The notes under the pieces: model-generated
What the model was told of the DNA's origin: nothing
The model's database searches: none
The model's input: only the letters and a program-made list of their open reading frames with translations
Assembly (NCBI RefSeq): GCF_015277895.1
Contig: NZ_CP063815.1
Coordinates: 2,170,001 to 2,234,000 of the forward strand
Direction of reading: 5' to 3'
DNA length: 64,000 nucleotides
Source of the DNA: Microbacterium abyssi
Lineage (GTDB): Bacteria; Actinomycetota; Actinomycetes; Actinomycetales; Microbacteriaceae
Position numbers and translations under genes: made by a program
Part shown: one piece after another, positions 16,981 through 25,980 of the stretch
Layout: every line of letters begins with the position of its first letter
Position numbering within the stretch: the stretch's first letter is position 1

Positions 16981-18050
16981 TGCGCCGTGAGCCACGCCCG
17001 CAGGCCCTGCTCGACCGCCTCGATCTGCGCGAGCGGGACGCGCTCCTCGTCGTGGTGTGCCAGGTGCGGGTCGCCGGGGCCGTAGTTCACGGCGGGGATG
17101 CCGAGGGCGCTGAACCGTGCCACATCCGTCCAGCCGTACTTCGGCTTCGGCACGGCGCCGACCGCGGCGACGAACTGCTGTGCGATCGGTGCGTCGAGAC
17201 CTGGCCGCGCGCCGTCCGCGGCATCCGTGATCTCCACCTCGAATCCGTCGAGGACGCCGCGCAGATGCGCCGCGGCGTCGGCTGCGGTCTTGCTCGGCGC
17301 GAAGCGGTAGTTGACCTCGACCTCGCAGAGGTCGGGGATGACGTTGCCCGCGACACCGCCGGTGATGCGCACCGCGCTCATGCTCTCGCGATAGGCGAGG
17401 CCGTCCACCTGGACTTCCTTGGCCCGGTACTCGGCCAGGCGCGCCAGGATCGGCGCCGCCCGGTGGATCGCGTTCTCGCCGATCCACGCTCTGGCGCTGT
17501 GGGCGCGCACCCCGTTGGTGCGGACGATCGCGCGCAGCGTGCCGTTGCATCCGCCTTCGACCTGTCCGCCCGACGGTTCGCCGAGGATGGCGAAGTCGGC
17601 GGCGAACAGGTCGGGACGGTCGGCGGAGAGCAGGTTCAGGCCGTTCAGCGACGCGGCGACCTCTTCGTTGTCGTACCACATCCAGGTGATGTCGACCGCG
17701 GGCGCGATGAGCTCCGCGGCGAGCTTCAACTGCACCGCCACGCCGCCCTTCATGTCGACGGTGCCGCGCCCCCAGAGGTGCGGTTCGCCGTCGAGCTCGA
17801 CCATCCGCGTGGGAAGGTTCTCGTTGATCGGGACGGTGTCGATGTGCCCGGCGATCACGACACGTTGCGTGCGGCCGAGGTTCGTCCGGGCCACGACGGT
17901 GTTGCCGTGCCGGATGACCTCGAGGTGCTCCAGCGGAGCGACGGCGGCCTGGATCGCGTCGGCGAGTACGGCCTCTCCGCCTGACACGCTGGGGATGTCG
18001 CAGATCGCGCGAGTGAGATCGACGGATGACGCGGTCGGGTCGAGCAGCAT
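16977..18050 (-). CDS. dapE: Succinyl-diaminopimelate desuccinylase
   Basis: 357 residues, M20 family, cutting N-succinyl-LL-diaminopimelate in lysine and cell-wall DAP synthesis. Metal ligands are visible as His-Asp in AGHIDTVP, Asp in GRGTVDMKGG, Glu-Glu in YDNEEVAA, Glu in LGEPSGG and the C-terminal His in HLAHHDEERV. The start lies six bases after a minus-strand -10 TAGGCT (18057-18062): leaderless. Divergent from dapD with 57 bases between them, so the two DAP genes share a promoter region. Confidence 0.96.
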   Translation of the reverse strand: MLLDPTASSVDLTRAICDIPSVSGGEAVLADAIQAAVAPLEHLEVIRHGNTVVARTNLGRTQRVVIAGHIDTVPINENLPTRMVELDGEPHLWGRGTVDMKGGVAVQLKLAAELIAPAVDITWMWYDNEEVAASLNGLNLLSADRPDLFAADFAILGEPSGGQVEGGCNGTLRAIVRTNGVRAHSARAWIGENAIHRAAPILARLAEYRAKEVQVDGLAYRESMSAVRITGGVAGNVIPDLCEVEVNYRFAPSKTAADAAAHLRGVLDGFEVEITDAADGARPGLDAPIAQQFVAAVGAVPKPKYGWTDVARFSALGIPAVNYGPGDPHLAHHDEERVPLAQIEAVEQGLRAWLTAQ

Positions 18051-18107
18051 GCGTCCAGCCTACGGCTCGAGTCGATCCTCGAGTACGGCGGACGGTAGCG
18101 TTGAGGC

Positions 18108-19049
18108 ATGAGCAACGCGCGCACCGTGTGGGGAATCGGCCTGACCACGATCGCCGGCAACGGCACAGTCCTGGACGCCTGGTATCCCCATGTGGGAACC
18201 GGCTCCGTAATGGAGGCCGAGATCGGCGAGCTCGAGATGCACGCAGGACCCGACGAGCGACGGGGCGTCCGCATCGAGACCGTGCAGCTGCAGATCGACC
18301 TGGACGCCGCCCCGGCATCCACCGCAGACGCGTATCTGCGTCTGCACGCCCTGTCGCACCTGCTGGTGCGCCCCAACGAGCTGAACCTCGACGGCATCTT
18401 CGCCCATCTGCCCAACGTCGCCTGGACGAACGCCGGCCCCATGCATCCCGACGATGCCGCGCGCCTGCAGCCGCAGATGCGCCGCCACAGCATCCAGGTG
18501 CAGGGACTCGACAAGTTCCCGCGACTCACCGACTACGTCCAGCCCGCCGGCGTGCGGATCGCGGATGCCGCGCGCGTGCGCCTGGGCGCCCACCTCTCCC
18601 CCGGCACCACCGTGATGCACGAGGGCTTCGTGAACTTCAACGCAGGCACGCTCGGCGCCTCGATGGTGGAAGGTCGCATCTCCCAGGGCGTCGTCGTCGG
18701 CGAGGGCAGCGACATCGGCGGCGGGGCATCCATCATGGGCACCCTCTCCGGCGGGGGCACCGTGCGCGTCTCGATCGGCGCCCGCACGCTCCTGGGTGCG
18801 AACTCCGGTCTCGGCATCGCGCTCGGAGACGATTGCATCCTCGAAGCCGGCGTGTACGTCACGGCGGGCTCCAAGGTCGTCCTCGTCGACGGGCCGGACA
18901 CCGCAGAAGGCGGCAAGCGCATCGTCAAGGCCGCAGAACTCAGCGGGCGGGACGGCCTGCGATTCTGGCGCAACTCGGTCACGGGTGCGATCGAGGCCAA
19001 GCAGCGCGACGGCGCAGGAGTGACCCTCAACGAGGCGCTGCACGCCTGA
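18108..19049 (+). CDS. dapD: Tetrahydrodipicolinate N-succinyltransferase
   Basis: 313 residues, the actinobacterial DapD type. It succinylates tetrahydrodipicolinate, two steps before DapE (the aminotransferase DapC lies between them). A left-handed beta-helix of hexapeptide repeats covers the C-terminal half (VGEGSDIGGGASIMG, VSIGARTLLGANSG). The catalytic acidic residue region is near MHEGFVNFNAGT. The -10 TAGCGT ends six bases before the ATG and there is no ribosome-binding site: leaderless. Divergent from dapE. Confidence 0.96.
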   Translation: MSNARTVWGIGLTTIAGNGTVLDAWYPHVGTGSVMEAEIGELEMHAGPDERRGVRIETVQLQIDLDAAPASTADAYLRLHALSHLLVRPNELNLDGIFAHLPNVAWTNAGPMHPDDAARLQPQMRRHSIQVQGLDKFPRLTDYVQPAGVRIADAARVRLGAHLSPGTTVMHEGFVNFNAGTLGASMVEGRISQGVVVGEGSDIGGGASIMGTLSGGGTVRVSIGARTLLGANSGLGIALGDDCILEAGVYVTAGSKVVLVDGPDTAEGGKRIVKAAELSGRDGLRFWRNSVTGAIEAKQRDGAGVTLNEALHA

Positions 19050-19253
19050 ACTCAGCCGAGCTCTGCTAGTCTTGTGAGGTTGCCCGGCATCGGGTGACTG
19101 CGTCGTCGACACGGGGTCATCCCAGACCGAAGCGAGCAGAACTGCTCCTCCACCAGTTGGCGTTTCGAACGGCGAACCTCTGTGCACCTCCTGTGCACGG
19201 TCGCCCACCTCACTATCCGCGCGTGCTTCGTCACGCGCCCACGGAGTACCTCT

Positions 19254-20696
19254 ATGCCTACCTTCCTCGAACTCGGCGTGCCCGCACGCCTCGCTGACGT
19301 CCTCGCCTCCGACGGCAAGACCGAGGCCTTCGCCATTCAGCGCGACACCCTCCCCGACTCGCTCGCGGGGCGCGACCTGCTCGGCCGCGGCCGCACCGGC
19401 AGCGGCAAGACCATCGCCTTCGCGCTGCCGCTGGTCGCGCGTCTGAGCAACGCGCAGAAGCGCACCCGCGCACAGCACCCCCGTGGTCTCGTGCTCGCGC
19501 CGACCCGTGAGCTCGCCACGCAGATCGCGGCCACCGTCGCCCCGCTCGCAGAGGCCGCGGGCCTGCGTGTCACGACCGTTTTCGGCGGTGTCAGCCAGCG
19601 CCCGCAGGAGCAGGCGCTGCGCAGCGGCGTCGACATCGTGGTGGCCTGCCCCGGCCGTCTCGAAGACCTCATGAAGCAGAAGCTCGTCTCGCTCGACTCC
19701 GTCGAGGTGGCCGTCCTCGACGAGGCCGACCACATGGCAGACCTCGGCTTCCTGCCCGGTGTCACCCGCATCCTCGCCGCGACCCCGGCCGGCGGTCAGC
19801 GCCTGCTGTTCAGCGCGACCCTCGACCGCGGCATCGACTCGCTCGCCAAGCGCTTCCTGTCGAACCCCGTCAGCCACGAGGTCGACGAAGCCAGCGTCCC
19901 GGTCGGCGAGATGACCCACCGAGTGCTCGTGACCACCGGGACCGAGCACAAGACCGGTCTGGTCCGCGACCTCGCCTCGGGCACCGGCCGCCGCATCCTG
20001 TTCACCCGCACCAAGCACCAGGCGAAGAAGCTCGCCAAGCAGCTCACCGCCTCCGGCATCCCCGCCGTCGACCTGCACGGCAACCTGTCGCAGAACGCGC
20101 GCGAGCGCAACCTCAGCGCGTTCTCGGCCGATCCCGCCGACGGCGGCGTCCGCGTGCTCGTCGCGACCGACGTCGCCGCGCGCGGCGTGCACGTCGACAA
20201 CGTCGACCTCGTCGTCCACGTCGACCCGCCCATGGAGCACAAGGCCTACCTGCACCGCTCCGGCCGCACCGCGCGTGCCGGCGCTGCCGGCACCGTCGTC
20301 ACGGTCGTGCTGCCCGAGCAGCGCCGCGATGTGAAGGATCTGCTCCGCAAGGCGCAGATCACCGCCGAACTCGAAGCCGTGAACGCCGGCATCGTCGACG
20401 AGCTCGTCGGCGAGCGCGCTGCGCATGTGAAGCCCGCCCCCGTGCAGCCGCAGCAGCGTCAGCAGCCGAAGAAGCCGCGTCAGCCCCAGCAGGGCGGCGC
20501 CCCGGCAGCCGGTTCGCCGGCACGTCGTCGCCGTCGCCCCCAGGGCCACGGCGGCCAGGGCCAGCCCGCCGCCCAGGGACAGCGCACCGGTGACGGTCAG
20601 CGCTCCGCCCAGCAGCGCCCCGGCCTGCAGGTCGGTCAGCGTGTGGACGCGCGGCGCTCACGCCGCGCGCAGGGCGGCGGCTCACAGGGACGCTGA
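19254..20696 (+). CDS. DEAD-box RNA helicase
   Basis: 480 residues, ATP-dependent RNA unwinding. Motifs in order: Q motif region FAIQRDTL, motif I GRTGSGKT, PTREL, DEAD (VLDEADHM), SAT (FSATLD), then in the second domain ATDVAARGVH and HRSGRTARAG. The C-terminal 70 or so residues are a Gln/Pro/Arg-rich basic tail typical of actinobacterial RNA helicases of the RhlE/DeaD kind. The start is the ATG at 19254 with GGAG upstream; an in-frame ATG at 19182 falls in the leader. The roughly 200-base gap before it is a long untranslated leader, as often seen for cold-induced helicases (inference). Confidence 0.93.
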   Translation: MPTFLELGVPARLADVLASDGKTEAFAIQRDTLPDSLAGRDLLGRGRTGSGKTIAFALPLVARLSNAQKRTRAQHPRGLVLAPTRELATQIAATVAPLAEAAGLRVTTVFGGVSQRPQEQALRSGVDIVVACPGRLEDLMKQKLVSLDSVEVAVLDEADHMADLGFLPGVTRILAATPAGGQRLLFSATLDRGIDSLAKRFLSNPVSHEVDEASVPVGEMTHRVLVTTGTEHKTGLVRDLASGTGRRILFTRTKHQAKKLAKQLTASGIPAVDLHGNLSQNARERNLSAFSADPADGGVRVLVATDVAARGVHVDNVDLVVHVDPPMEHKAYLHRSGRTARAGAAGTVVTVVLPEQRRDVKDLLRKAQITAELEAVNAGIVDELVGERAAHVKPAPVQPQQRQQPKKPRQPQQGGAPAAGSPARRRRRPQGHGGQGQPAAQGQRTGDGQRSAQQRPGLQVGQRVDARRSRRAQGGGSQGR

Positions 20697-20721
20697 TCGC
20701 ACGCACTGATCGCGTGCGATC
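20695..20721 (+). terminator. Helicase terminator hairpin 1
   Basis: GATCGCACGC pairs with GCGTGCGATC around ACTGATC. It begins inside the helicase stop codon. Confidence 0.75.
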
Positions 20722-20760
20722 GGGATGTCGTGTCGTACCCCAGTACCACCCGACATCCCG
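20721..20760 (+). terminator. Hairpin 2 after the helicase
   Basis: CGGGATGTCG pairs with CGACATCCCG; the loop contains a nested GTAC-CCCA-GTAC stem. It follows hairpin 1 with no gap. Confidence 0.65.
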
Positions 20761-20816
20761 CAAGACCATCCGGAAGCCTGATGTCATGCGCGCCGGACGC
20801 CCGTAGCGTCTAGTAC

Positions 20817-21725
20817 ATGATCGTTGCAGAACAACTCACGAAGAGCTTCGGCCCCAAGCGGGCCGTCTCGGATGTCAGCTTCACCGTCAGCCCGGGTAAG
20901 GTCACCGGGTTCCTCGGGCCGAACGGCGCCGGAAAGTCCACGACGATGCGCATGATCGTCGGTCTCGATCGTCCGACAGCCGGGCGCGTCACCATCCAGG
21001 GCCGCGACTACCGCACCCTGCGCTCGCCCCTCACCGAGGTCGGCGTGCTCCTGGACGCCAAGGCCGTGCACACCGGCCGCACCGCGGTGAACCACCTGCG
21101 CGCGATGGCGGCGACCCACGGCATCCGCCGCTCCCGCGTCGATGAGGTGATCGACATCACCGGCCTCGCCAGCGTCGCGGGCAAGCGCGCGGGCGGGTTC
21201 TCGCTCGGCATGGGGCAACGCCTCGGCATCGCGGCGGCACTGCTCGGCGACCCGCACACTCTCATCCTCGACGAACCCGTCAACGGCCTCGACCCCGAGG
21301 GCGTCATGTGGGTGCGCAGGTTCGTACGGCACGCGGCGTCCGAAGGCAGGACGGTGCTGCTGTCCAGTCACCTGATGAGCGAGATGTCGCTCACCGCGGA
21401 CCACCTCATCGTGCTCGGCCGCGGCAAGGTGCTCGCGGACGCTCCGCTCGCCGACATCGTGTCGCAGTGGACGAGCGCGGCCGTGAGGGTCCGCTCCCCG
21501 CACGCCAGGGAACTCGCCGATCTCGTCGCCGGTGACACGGTCTCCGTGACCCACCTCGGCGACGACCTGCTGGATGTCACCGGCGCCGACGCGGCCACGG
21601 TCGGCGAGCTCGCCGCCGCGCGTGGACTCACGCTGCACGAGCTGACACCGTCGACCGGAACCCTCGAAGACGCCTACCTCCGCCTCACGGGCGACGACGT
21701 CGAGTACAAGACCAAGGAGATCTGA
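20817..21725 (+). CDS. ABC transporter ATP-binding protein (DrrA/NatA-like)
   Basis: 302 residues. Walker A GPNGAGKST, Q-loop region, a signature that reads FSLGMGQRLG, Walker B LILDEPVNGLD and the switch His in LSSHLMSEM. The C-terminal extension (DUF4162-like, about 215-300) is typical of exporters of the DrrA/NatA group that handle peptides or drugs. The -10 TAGCGT is seven bases before the ATG (leaderless). It forms an operon with the permease one base downstream and the two-component genes, a common layout in which the kinase senses the exported compound (inference). Confidence 0.9.
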   Translation: MIVAEQLTKSFGPKRAVSDVSFTVSPGKVTGFLGPNGAGKSTTMRMIVGLDRPTAGRVTIQGRDYRTLRSPLTEVGVLLDAKAVHTGRTAVNHLRAMAATHGIRRSRVDEVIDITGLASVAGKRAGGFSLGMGQRLGIAAALLGDPHTLILDEPVNGLDPEGVMWVRRFVRHAASEGRTVLLSSHLMSEMSLTADHLIVLGRGKVLADAPLADIVSQWTSAAVRVRSPHARELADLVAGDTVSVTHLGDDLLDVTGADAATVGELAAARGLTLHELTPSTGTLEDAYLRLTGDDVEYKTKEI

Positions 21726-21726
21726 G

Positions 21727-22581
21727 ATGAGCGCTCTCACCGACGCCCCCGTCATCCCCGCGCCGAAGACGGCCGCCTCCAGCACCCACCTGAGCTTCCC
21801 GCGCCTCGTGCGCGCGGAGTGGATCAAGTTCACGACGCTGCGCTCCACGTGGTGGTCGATCGGGCTCGTCGCCGTCATCTCGGTCGGGCTCAGCCTGCTG
21901 CAGGCCACCGCGATCGGCAGTTTCTCCGAGGGCCCCGTCCCGACCACCGCGGCCGAGGTGAACAGCACCGCCGTCATGGTGATCGTCTTCGCGACCGTGC
22001 TCACCCAGCTCCTCGCCGTGATCATCGGCACGATCATGGTCACCGGCGAGTACTCGACGGGCATGATCCGCTCGACCCTTACCGCAGAGCCGCGCCGGCT
22101 CGGCTCGCTCCTCGCGAAGGGGCTGGTGGTCGGGGCGACGATGTTCGCGTTCAGCCTCATCGTCTTCGCGGTCGCAGCGCTCGTCACCGGCCCCATCCTG
22201 CCGGCCGGTGGAGTGGACCTGTCCGACCCGCAGACCTCGGTGATGCCCCTGCTGGGAGCCGCCCTCTACCTCGCGCTGATCGCCATGATGGGCGTCGGGA
22301 TCGGGTTCATCGTCCGCAACGGCCCGGGAGCGCTCGCGGTCGGCATCGGCGTCGTGTTCGTCGCACCGGTACTCGTGCTGTTCTTCCCGGCGACCCCCGA
22401 CTTCGAGTGGGTGCAGACGCTGGCAGCCTACCTGCCGTCGAACGCCGGGCAGTCGCTCTTCATGGGACAGCCGCTCAGCGGCACCGTGCTCGAGACGGGG
22501 CCCGCGCTGATCACCATCATCGCCTGGGCGGTCGCCGCCATCGCGATCGGCGGCGGGGTCCTCAAGGCGCGCGACGCGTAG
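21727..22581 (+). CDS. ABC-2 type transporter permease
   Basis: 284 residues with six hydrophobic segments; an N-terminal cytosolic part (RLVRAEWIKFTTLRSTWWS) is the usual ABC-2 permease opening. It pairs with the ATPase encoded upstream. Substrate not known. Its stop codon TAG is part of the -10 box (TAGAGT) of the following kinase gene. Confidence 0.88.
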   Translation: MSALTDAPVIPAPKTAASSTHLSFPRLVRAEWIKFTTLRSTWWSIGLVAVISVGLSLLQATAIGSFSEGPVPTTAAEVNSTAVMVIVFATVLTQLLAVIIGTIMVTGEYSTGMIRSTLTAEPRRLGSLLAKGLVVGATMFAFSLIVFAVAALVTGPILPAGGVDLSDPQTSVMPLLGAALYLALIAMMGVGIGFIVRNGPGALAVGIGVVFVAPVLVLFFPATPDFEWVQTLAAYLPSNAGQSLFMGQPLSGTVLETGPALITIIAWAVAAIAIGGGVLKARDA

Positions 22582-22590
22582 AGTCGAGCA

Positions 22591-23844
22591 GTGCACACGC
22601 AGGAGCAGGTCGTCCCCTACGGGCTTCCCGTGGAGGACGATCTGCGTCTGCCGCGACCGCCCGGCGTGGTGCGGCGGTTCTGGGCCCGGCATCCGCGGCT
22701 GGGCGACGCCCTGCTCGTCGCGCTCACCCTGCTGCTGAGCATCACGTCCACCCTCGTCGGAAGCGATCTGCCGGCGGGCGTCGCACCGAGGATCGCCGGC
22801 GCCGTGGTGGTCGTGCTCACTTCGGTGAGCCTGATGTGGCGCCGCCGCCGCCCTCTCCTGGTGTTCATCGTCACGTTCTCCCCGCTCATCATCCTGAGCC
22901 CGGCGGTCTCCACGAGCATCGTCGGCATCGCACCACTCATCGCGCTGTACTCGGTGGCCGTGCACCGCAGCACCCGCGCGGCGATGTGGACGCTGGTCGC
23001 CGCGATCGCGAGCAGCACACTCGCCGCGCTCACCTGGGGCCTGTTCTCGCCCATCCCCCCGGGCGAGACGATCTCGGTCATCGTCGGCACGACCTTCCTG
23101 CTCATGCTCGGCGCGCTCATCGGCAGCAACGTCGGCGGCCGGAAGCGCTACGTCGAGGCGCTCATCGAGCGGTCCCGCCAGCTCACGATCGAGCGCGATC
23201 AGCACGCGCAGCTCGCCGCCGCCGCTGAGCGCTCGCGGATCGCCCGCGAGATGCACGACATCGTCTCGCATTCGCTCGCCGTCGTCGTCACGCTCGCCGA
23301 GGGTGCGCATGCGACAGACGATCCGGCACAGTCGAAGCAGGCCAGTCGCGCCATCGCCGACACCGCCCGCGACGCGCTCATGCAGATGCGCGCCATGCTG
23401 GGCGTGCTGCGCACCGAGCCGGATGCCGAGGCATCCGCCGTCCCGCGTGAGCCGCTGCTGACCCTGACCCCCGCGGATGTCGTCGACACCGCGCGCGCGG
23501 CGGGGCTCCCCGTCACGCTGACCGTGACGGGCACGCCTTCCGGCTCCGACCCGCAGCGTCTGGCCGTGCTGCGGATCGTGCAGGAGGGCCTGACGAACGC
23601 GCTGCGATACGCGCACGATCCGCGCGCGGTCGCCGTCGTGATCGACTACACGGGTGGGCGCGTCCGCGTGCAGATCGACAACGACGGCATCCGCGACGGC
23701 GAGCCCTCGCGCGGAGCAGGCCTGGGCCTGCGGGGCCTGCAGGAGCGCGTCGTGGCCCTCAGCGGAACCGTGCACGCCGGCCGGCGCGACGAGTCATCAT
23801 GGCGGCTTATCGCGGAATTCCCCCTGGAGGTCATCGTTGAGTGA
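22591..23844 (+). CDS. Sensor histidine kinase (NarL-type, HisKA_3)
   Basis: 417 residues. The N-terminal part (about 35-185) has four to six membrane segments and no large external domain, so it probably senses through the membrane. The dimerisation/phospho-acceptor box is REMHDIVSHSLAVVV (His at about 225), followed by an ATPase domain with the N-box QEGLTNALRYA and G-box GAGLGLRGL. The GTG start has a -10 TAGAGT six bases upstream, so it can be transcribed separately from the ABC genes as a leaderless message. The response regulator start overlaps its end. Confidence 0.9.
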   Translation: MHTQEQVVPYGLPVEDDLRLPRPPGVVRRFWARHPRLGDALLVALTLLLSITSTLVGSDLPAGVAPRIAGAVVVVLTSVSLMWRRRRPLLVFIVTFSPLIILSPAVSTSIVGIAPLIALYSVAVHRSTRAAMWTLVAAIASSTLAALTWGLFSPIPPGETISVIVGTTFLLMLGALIGSNVGGRKRYVEALIERSRQLTIERDQHAQLAAAAERSRIAREMHDIVSHSLAVVVTLAEGAHATDDPAQSKQASRAIADTARDALMQMRAMLGVLRTEPDAEASAVPREPLLTLTPADVVDTARAAGLPVTLTVTGTPSGSDPQRLAVLRIVQEGLTNALRYAHDPRAVAVVIDYTGGRVRVQIDNDGIRDGEPSRGAGLGLRGLQERVVALSGTVHAGRRDESSWRLIAEFPLEVIVE

Positions 23845-24499
23845 TGCGATTCGCGTTCTGCTGGTCGACGATCAGCAGCTGATCCGGCTGGGCTTCCGCA
23901 TGGTGCTCGACGCCGAGCCGGGCATGTCCGTGGTCGGCGAGGCCGGTGACGGCGCCGAGGCGCTGCGCATGACGGCATCCGCCGCCCCCGACGTCGTGCT
24001 CATGGACGTGCGGATGCCGCTGATGGACGGCATCGAGGCGACGACCCAGCTCGTGGCGCGGCATCCGGACGTCAAGGTCGTCGTACTCACCACCTTCGAT
24101 CTCGATGAGTACGCGTTCGCCGCAGTGCGCGCGGGGGCGAGCGGATTCCTGCTGAAGGATGCGCATCCGCAGGAGCTCACGCGCGCGATTCGCGCCGCGC
24201 ATGCCGGTGATGCGACGCTGTCACCGCGCGTGACGCGGCGGATGCTCGACCTGTTCGGCGGACGACTGCCCGCGGATCCTCAGCCTGCCGCGGCGCTCGA
24301 GGACCTCACCGATCGCGAACGCGAGGTGTTCCTGGCGATCGGGCGCGGGCTCACCAACGCCGAGATCGGCGCCGAGCTGTTCGTGAGCGAATCCACCGTG
24401 AAGACGCACGTCGGACGCGTCCTCGCCAAGCTCGACGCGCGCGACCGGGTGCAAGCGGTGATCCTCGCCCACCGGATGGGCCTCGTCCCCGGCGAGTGA
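23837..24499 (+). CDS. Response regulator, NarL/LuxR family
   Basis: 220 residues. The receiver domain (about 1-120) has the acidic pair VDD at 10-12, phospho-acceptor Asp57 in LMDVRMP and Lys in LLKDAHP. The LuxR-type helix-turn-helix is at about 150-215 (LTDREREVFLAIGRGLTNAEIG, split by the window reader as needed). The start is TTG at 23837, six bases after GGAGG, overlapping the kinase gene by eight bases; no ATG or GTG in frame precedes the receiver core. It probably controls the adjacent ABC exporter. Confidence 0.92.
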   Translation: MSDAIRVLLVDDQQLIRLGFRMVLDAEPGMSVVGEAGDGAEALRMTASAAPDVVLMDVRMPLMDGIEATTQLVARHPDVKVVVLTTFDLDEYAFAAVRAGASGFLLKDAHPQELTRAIRAAHAGDATLSPRVTRRMLDLFGGRLPADPQPAAALEDLTDREREVFLAIGRGLTNAEIGAELFVSESTVKTHVGRVLAKLDARDRVQAVILAHRMGLVPGE

Positions 24500-24517
24500 C
24501 TCCGGCTGAGCGGGTAC

Positions 24518-25813
24518 TCAGCGGGTCGGGAACTGCCGCTCCGGCGATCCCGTGTACAGCTGCTGCGGACGACCGATCTTGGTCTGCGTGTCGAGGTTAA
24601 GCTCGCGCCACTGGGCGAGCCAGCCGGGCAGGCGGCCGATCGCGAACAGCACCGTGAACATCCGCGTCGGGAAGCCCATGGCCTTGTAGATGACGCCCGT
24701 GTAGAAGTCGACGTTCGGGTACAGCCGGCGCTCACGGAAGTAGTCGTCGGCTAGGGCGATCTCCTCGAGCTCCTTGGCGAGGTCGAGCAGCGGGTCGGTG
24801 ACGCCGAGCTCACGGAGCACCTCGTCGGCGGCCTCCTTGACGAGCTTGGCGCGCGGGTCGTAGTTCTTGTAGACCCGGTGGCCGAAGCCCATGAGCTTGA
24901 CGCCCTCTTCCTTGTTCTTCACGCGCTCGACGAAGCGCTGCACACCCTGACCCGAGTCGCGGATCTCGGCGAGCATGCTCAGCACGGCCTCGTTCGCGCC
25001 GCCGTGCAGCGGGCCGGAGAGCGCCTGAATGCCGGCGGAGATCGACGCGAACTGGTTCGCGCCGGTCGACCCGACCAGGCGCACGGTCGAGGTCGACGCG
25101 TTCTGCTCGTGATCCTCGTGCAGGATCAGCAGCAGCTCGAGCGCCTTCGACATGACCGGGTTGATCTCGTACGGCTCGGAGTGCACGCCGAAGTTGAGCT
25201 TGAGGAAGTTGTCGACGAAGCTGAGCGAGTTGTCCGGGTAGAGGAACGCCTGGCCGACGCTCTTCTTGTGCGCGTACGCGGCGATCACGGGGAGCTTGGC
25301 GAGCATGCGCACCATGTTCAGCTCGACGTGCTCGGGGTTGTTCGGGTCGGTCTGGCCCTCGTAGTAGGTCGAGAGGGCGGCGACGGCAGATGACAGCACC
25401 GACATGGGGTGCGCGGTGTGCGGCAGCGCCGAGAAGAAGTGCTTCAGATCCTCGTGCAGGAGCGTGTGACGTCGGATGCGATCGTCGAAGTCGGCCAGTT
25501 CCGTGGGAGTGGGCAGCTCGCCGTAGATCAGCAGCCACGCGACCTCGAGGTAGCTGCAGTTCTTGGCGACCTGCTCGATCGGGTACCCGCGGTAGCGCAG
25601 GATGCCCTGGTCGCCGTCGATGAACGTGATGTCCGACTTGGTGGATGCCGTGTTGACGAAGCCGTAGTCCAGGCCGGTGTAGCCGGTCTGCTTCGTCAGC
25701 GTCGAGAAGTCGATGCTGTCAGCGCCTGCGGTGCCGCGCAGAACGGGGAACTCCGCCGTGGTGTCACCGATCGTGAGAGTGGCCTTGTCCTGCTGGTCTC
25801 CCGCTGCACTCAC
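24518..25813 (-). CDS. gltA: Citrate synthase
   Basis: 431 residues, type II hexameric citrate synthase, first step of the TCA cycle. Motifs: [11 protein letters not shown], the active-site His/Arg region [15 protein letters not shown] and [13 protein letters not shown] with the catalytic Asp just before. The start is GTG with AGGAGG five bases upstream. The C-terminus ends close to the convergent response regulator; a short CTGAG/CTCAG inverted repeat lies over the stop codon. Confidence 0.97.
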   Translation of the reverse strand: MSAAGDQQDKATLTIGDTTAEFPVLRGTAGADSIDFSTLTKQTGYTGLDYGFVNTASTKSDITFIDGDQGILRYRGYPIEQVAKNCSYLEVAWLLIYGELPTPTELADFDDRIRRHTLLHEDLKHFFSALPHTAHPMSVLSSAVAALSTYYEGQTDPNNPEHVELNMVRMLAKLPVIAAYAHKKSVGQAFLYPDNSLSFVDNFLKLNFGVHSEPYEINPVMSKALELLLILHEDHEQNASTSTVRLVGSTGANQFASISAGIQALSGPLHGGANEAVLSMLAEIRDSGQGVQRFVERVKNKEEGVKLMGFGHRVYKNYDPRAKLVKEAADEVLRELGVTDPLLDLAKELEEIALADDYFRERRLYPNVDFYTGVIYKAMGFPTRMFTVLFAIGRLPGWLAQWRELNLDTQTKIGRPQQLYTGSPERQFPTR

Positions 25814-25980
25814 GCGGACCTCCTTGTACGTTTACGCGACCTGTTTGGTCTGATTCGTCGAGGGCGATCCACGGCGCACAGCGCCTGATCGGGTTCCGAT
25901 CGAATCGCCTTTACAGCCTAGTCGTCAGATCGGCCTACTGTGGCATCCGCCAAGAGCCGCGCGAGTTTCACGGTGAGAAT

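Noticed and set aside
18060..20549. 829-residue minus-strand open frame
   Set aside because: Shadow of dapD and the helicase, which have full motifs on the other strand.
21685..23775. 696-residue minus-strand open frame
   Set aside because: Antisense to the ABC permease and kinase genes; rich in Arg/His/Asp without domains.
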